NCBI GenBank assembly: GCA_018524345.1
Contig: JADQAZ010000001.1
Span: 186,001 to 250,000, forward strand
Source of the DNA: Harenicola maris
Lineage (GTDB): Bacteria > Pseudomonadota > Alphaproteobacteria > Rhodobacterales > Rhodobacteraceae
Reading direction: 5' to 3'
DNA: 64,000 nt
Below, piece after piece: positions 62,459-64,000 of the stretch. Made by a program: the position numbers and the translations under genes. Position 1 is the first letter of the stretch. The number at the start of each line of letters is the position of its first letter. Under the pieces are notes generated by a model. The model saw only the letters and a list, made by a program, of their open reading frames with translations, made no database searches and had not been told where the DNA came from.

Positions 62459-64000
62459 TCAGCTTGGGTTGATGCCCTGTTCTGCGAGCCAGTTCTTGAT
62501 CGCGGGGCGCACCGATTGTTCGCCATCGTCGCGGGCGGCGAGGATGATTTTGCGGGCCTCGGAGATGTCGACCTGGCGGATCAGGTTTTTCACCGGACCG
62601 ATGGAGGCGGGGCGCATGGAGAGGGTGCGCAGGCCCATGGCGGCAAAGCACAGGGCCTCTATCGGGCGGCCTGCGTCCTCGCCGCAGAAGGACAGGTGGG
62701 TGCCAGTGTCGGCGCAGCGCTGTGCAATCATTTCGATCAGCGACAGGAAGCTGACGTTGAGGGAATCGTAGCGTTTGCGCACGCGCTCGTTCTCGCGGTC
62801 GGCGGCGAAGAAGAACTGTTTCAGGTCATTGCCGCCGATGGAGATAAAGTCGGTTTCCTCGAAGAACTGGCGCGGGGCGAAAGCCATGGAGGGGGTTTCC
62901 AGCATGGCGCCGATTTCGATTTTCTCGGGCAGGATATGGCCGAGCTTTTCCTCGCGCTCGATCTCGTGGGTCAGGTGGGCGCGGGCGGCGCGGAATTCCT
63001 CGAACTGGGCGATGAAGGGAAACATCACCGAGAGCGGGCGGCCATTGGCGGCGCGAAGGAGGGCCTGAAGCTGCATCCGCATCACGCCGGGCTTATCAAG
63101 GCCGACACGGATGGCGCGCCAGCCGAGGGCGGGGTTCGGCTCCTCCTCGCGTTTCATATAGGGCAGCACCTTGTCGGAGCCGATGTCGAGGGTGCGGAAG
63201 ACCACGCGTTTGCCCTTGGCGGCGTCCATCACGCGGCTGTAGGAGCCGGCGAGGAAGCCGCGGGTGGGCACCTTGTTCGAGGCGAGGAACTGCAATTCGG
63301 TGCGGAAGAGGCCAACCCCCTCTGCGCCCGAGCCCTCAAGACTGGGCAGGTCGGCCATCAGCCCCGCGTTCATATGCAGGCCGATGGTGGTGCCGCATTT
63401 GGATTTCGCCGGTTTGCCCCGGATCGAGGCATAGCGTTCCTGCGCCTTGGCCTGCATGGCGATTTTGTCGGTGAAGGCGGAGATGATGCTGTCTTCCGGC
63501 CGCAGGTGGACGATGCCCTGTTCGCCGTCGACAAGGATGAGGTCGCCGTTCAAGGCCTCTGTCGTGATGCGTTTGGCGTTGATCACCAGCGGGATCGCGA
63601 GGGCGCGGGCGACGATGGCGGCGTGGGAGCCGACGGAGCCTTCCTCCAGCACGATGCCGCGCAGGGAGCGGCCATAGGCGAGGAGCTCGCCGGGGCCGAT
63701 GTTGCGGGCGATGAGCACCGGATTGTCGGGCATTTCGGCCCCTGTGGTCGCGCCTTGCCCGGTCAGCAGGCGCAAGAGGCGGTTGGAGAGGTCATCGAGG
63801 TCCTGAAGGCGTTCGCGCAGGTAGGCATCGGGCACCTGTTCCATGCGGGCGCGGGCGGAGGATTGCTCCTTTTCCACCGCGGCCTCGGCGGAGAGGCCAT
63901 CGTTGATGTCCTTTTCCATGCGCCGCAGCCAGCCCTTGGAATTGGCGAACATGCGGTAGGCTTCGAGCACCTGCACCTGATCGGCGTCGCCCTTGGCGTG
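62459..64000 (-). CDS. ptsP: Phosphoenolpyruvate-protein phosphotransferase PtsP (EI-Ntr), 5' end outside window
   Basis: About 514 C-terminal residues. First enzyme of the nitrogen-type PTS. The phospho-His loop reads GSVGSHAAIVARALAIPLV, the PEP-binding region has FRTELQFLASNKVPT and VFRTLDIGSDK, and the catalytic Cys lies in FCGEDAGRPIEA. The N-terminal GAF domain would be to the right of the window, since the frame is open at 64000. It controls the phosphorylation of NPr and EIIA-Ntr. Confidence 0.94.
   Translation of the reverse strand, partial: HAKGDADQVQVLEAYRMFANSKGWLRRMEKDINDGLSAEAAVEKEQSSARARMEQVPDAYLRERLQDLDDLSNRLLRLLTGQGATTGAEMPDNPVLIARNIGPGELLAYGRSLRGIVLEEGSVGSHAAIVARALAIPLVINAKRITTEALNGDLILVDGEQGIVHLRPEDSIISAFTDKIAMQAKAQERYASIRGKPAKSKCGTTIGLHMNAGLMADLPSLEGSGAEGVGLFRTELQFLASNKVPTRGFLAGSYSRVMDAAKGKRVVFRTLDIGSDKVLPYMKREEEPNPALGWRAIRVGLDKPGVMRMQLQALLRAANGRPLSVMFPFIAQFEEFRAARAHLTHEIEREEKLGHILPEKIEIGAMLETPSMAFAPRQFFEETDFISIGGNDLKQFFFAADRENERVRKRYDSLNVSFLSLIEMIAQRCADTGTHLSFCGEDAGRPIEALCFAAMGLRTLSMRPASIGPVKNLIRQVDISEARKIILAARDDGEQSVRPAIKNWLAEQGINPS

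Overview
The window looks like chromosomal DNA of a Rhodobacteraceae (Roseobacter-group) alphaproteobacterium. The basis is the GC-rich coding bias, a tad/Flp pilus locus of alphaproteobacterial type, tripartite tricarboxylate transport, the coxB-ctaB-ctaG-coxC-SURF1 order, and several small proteins typical of that family. No rRNA, tRNA, CRISPR array, phage genes, transposase or plasmid functions were seen. The left edge cuts fhs (start missing) and the right edge cuts ptsP (start missing).

Layout. 1-5 kb: one-carbon folate enzymes (fhs, folD), converging on a two-gene operon for a ligase-associated DEXH helicase and its PdeM phosphoesterase. 5-6 kb: a secreted protein built of three internal repeats. 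6-18.7 kb: most of a tad pilus machine on the minus strand (secretin rcpA, OmpA-type lipoprotein, tadZ, tadA, tadB, tadC, two TPR lipoproteins, prepilin peptidase and an AAA+ ATPase), plus one polytopic membrane protein on the plus strand. 19-28 kb: a block that separates the secretin from cpaB and the pilins. It holds an MFS efflux protein, a TctA-TctB fusion with its TctC binding protein, a LysR regulator with two divergent cupins, and a zinc-starvation operon (zinT, CobW-type chaperone, DUF6525) behind a Zur-like palindrome. 28.3-30 kb: cpaB and two Flp pilins.

30-36 kb is the most interesting part. A lytic transglycosylase and a HAD-UbiA fusion on the plus strand face a translationally coupled minus-strand operon of a flippase-like membrane protein, a DprE1-like FAD oxidase and a DprE2-like SDR. 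Together these resemble the actinobacterial route to polyprenyl-phosphoryl-D-arabinofuranose, and they lie next to the pilin genes. 36-39 kb: 3-oxoacid CoA-transferase subunits, a glycosyltransferase and an FkbM methyltransferase. 39-44.5 kb: topA, dprA, tldD. 44.7-52 kb: a long plus-strand run with the cytochrome c oxidase subunit II/III and assembly genes, SURF1, thrC, an M16 peptidase and a RimJ-like acetyltransferase. 52-64 kb: a variant metallo-beta-lactamase-fold protein, a D-2-hydroxyacid dehydrogenase, the mtnP-apt-DUF1444 salvage operon, a SulP transporter, a large unrecognised protein with a flavin reductase-like partner, a GNAT enzyme, a CDF metal exporter and ptsP.

Outside genes, the most unusual signal is an array of TGCA tetramers spaced 11-12 bp apart, about one helical turn. 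It occurs twice almost identically in two unrelated intergenic regions (about 4,985 and 54,581), with five and four units. Gene starts were chosen from Shine-Dalgarno spacing and overlaps and can be off by a few codons. All family assignments come from reading motifs, not from database searches.
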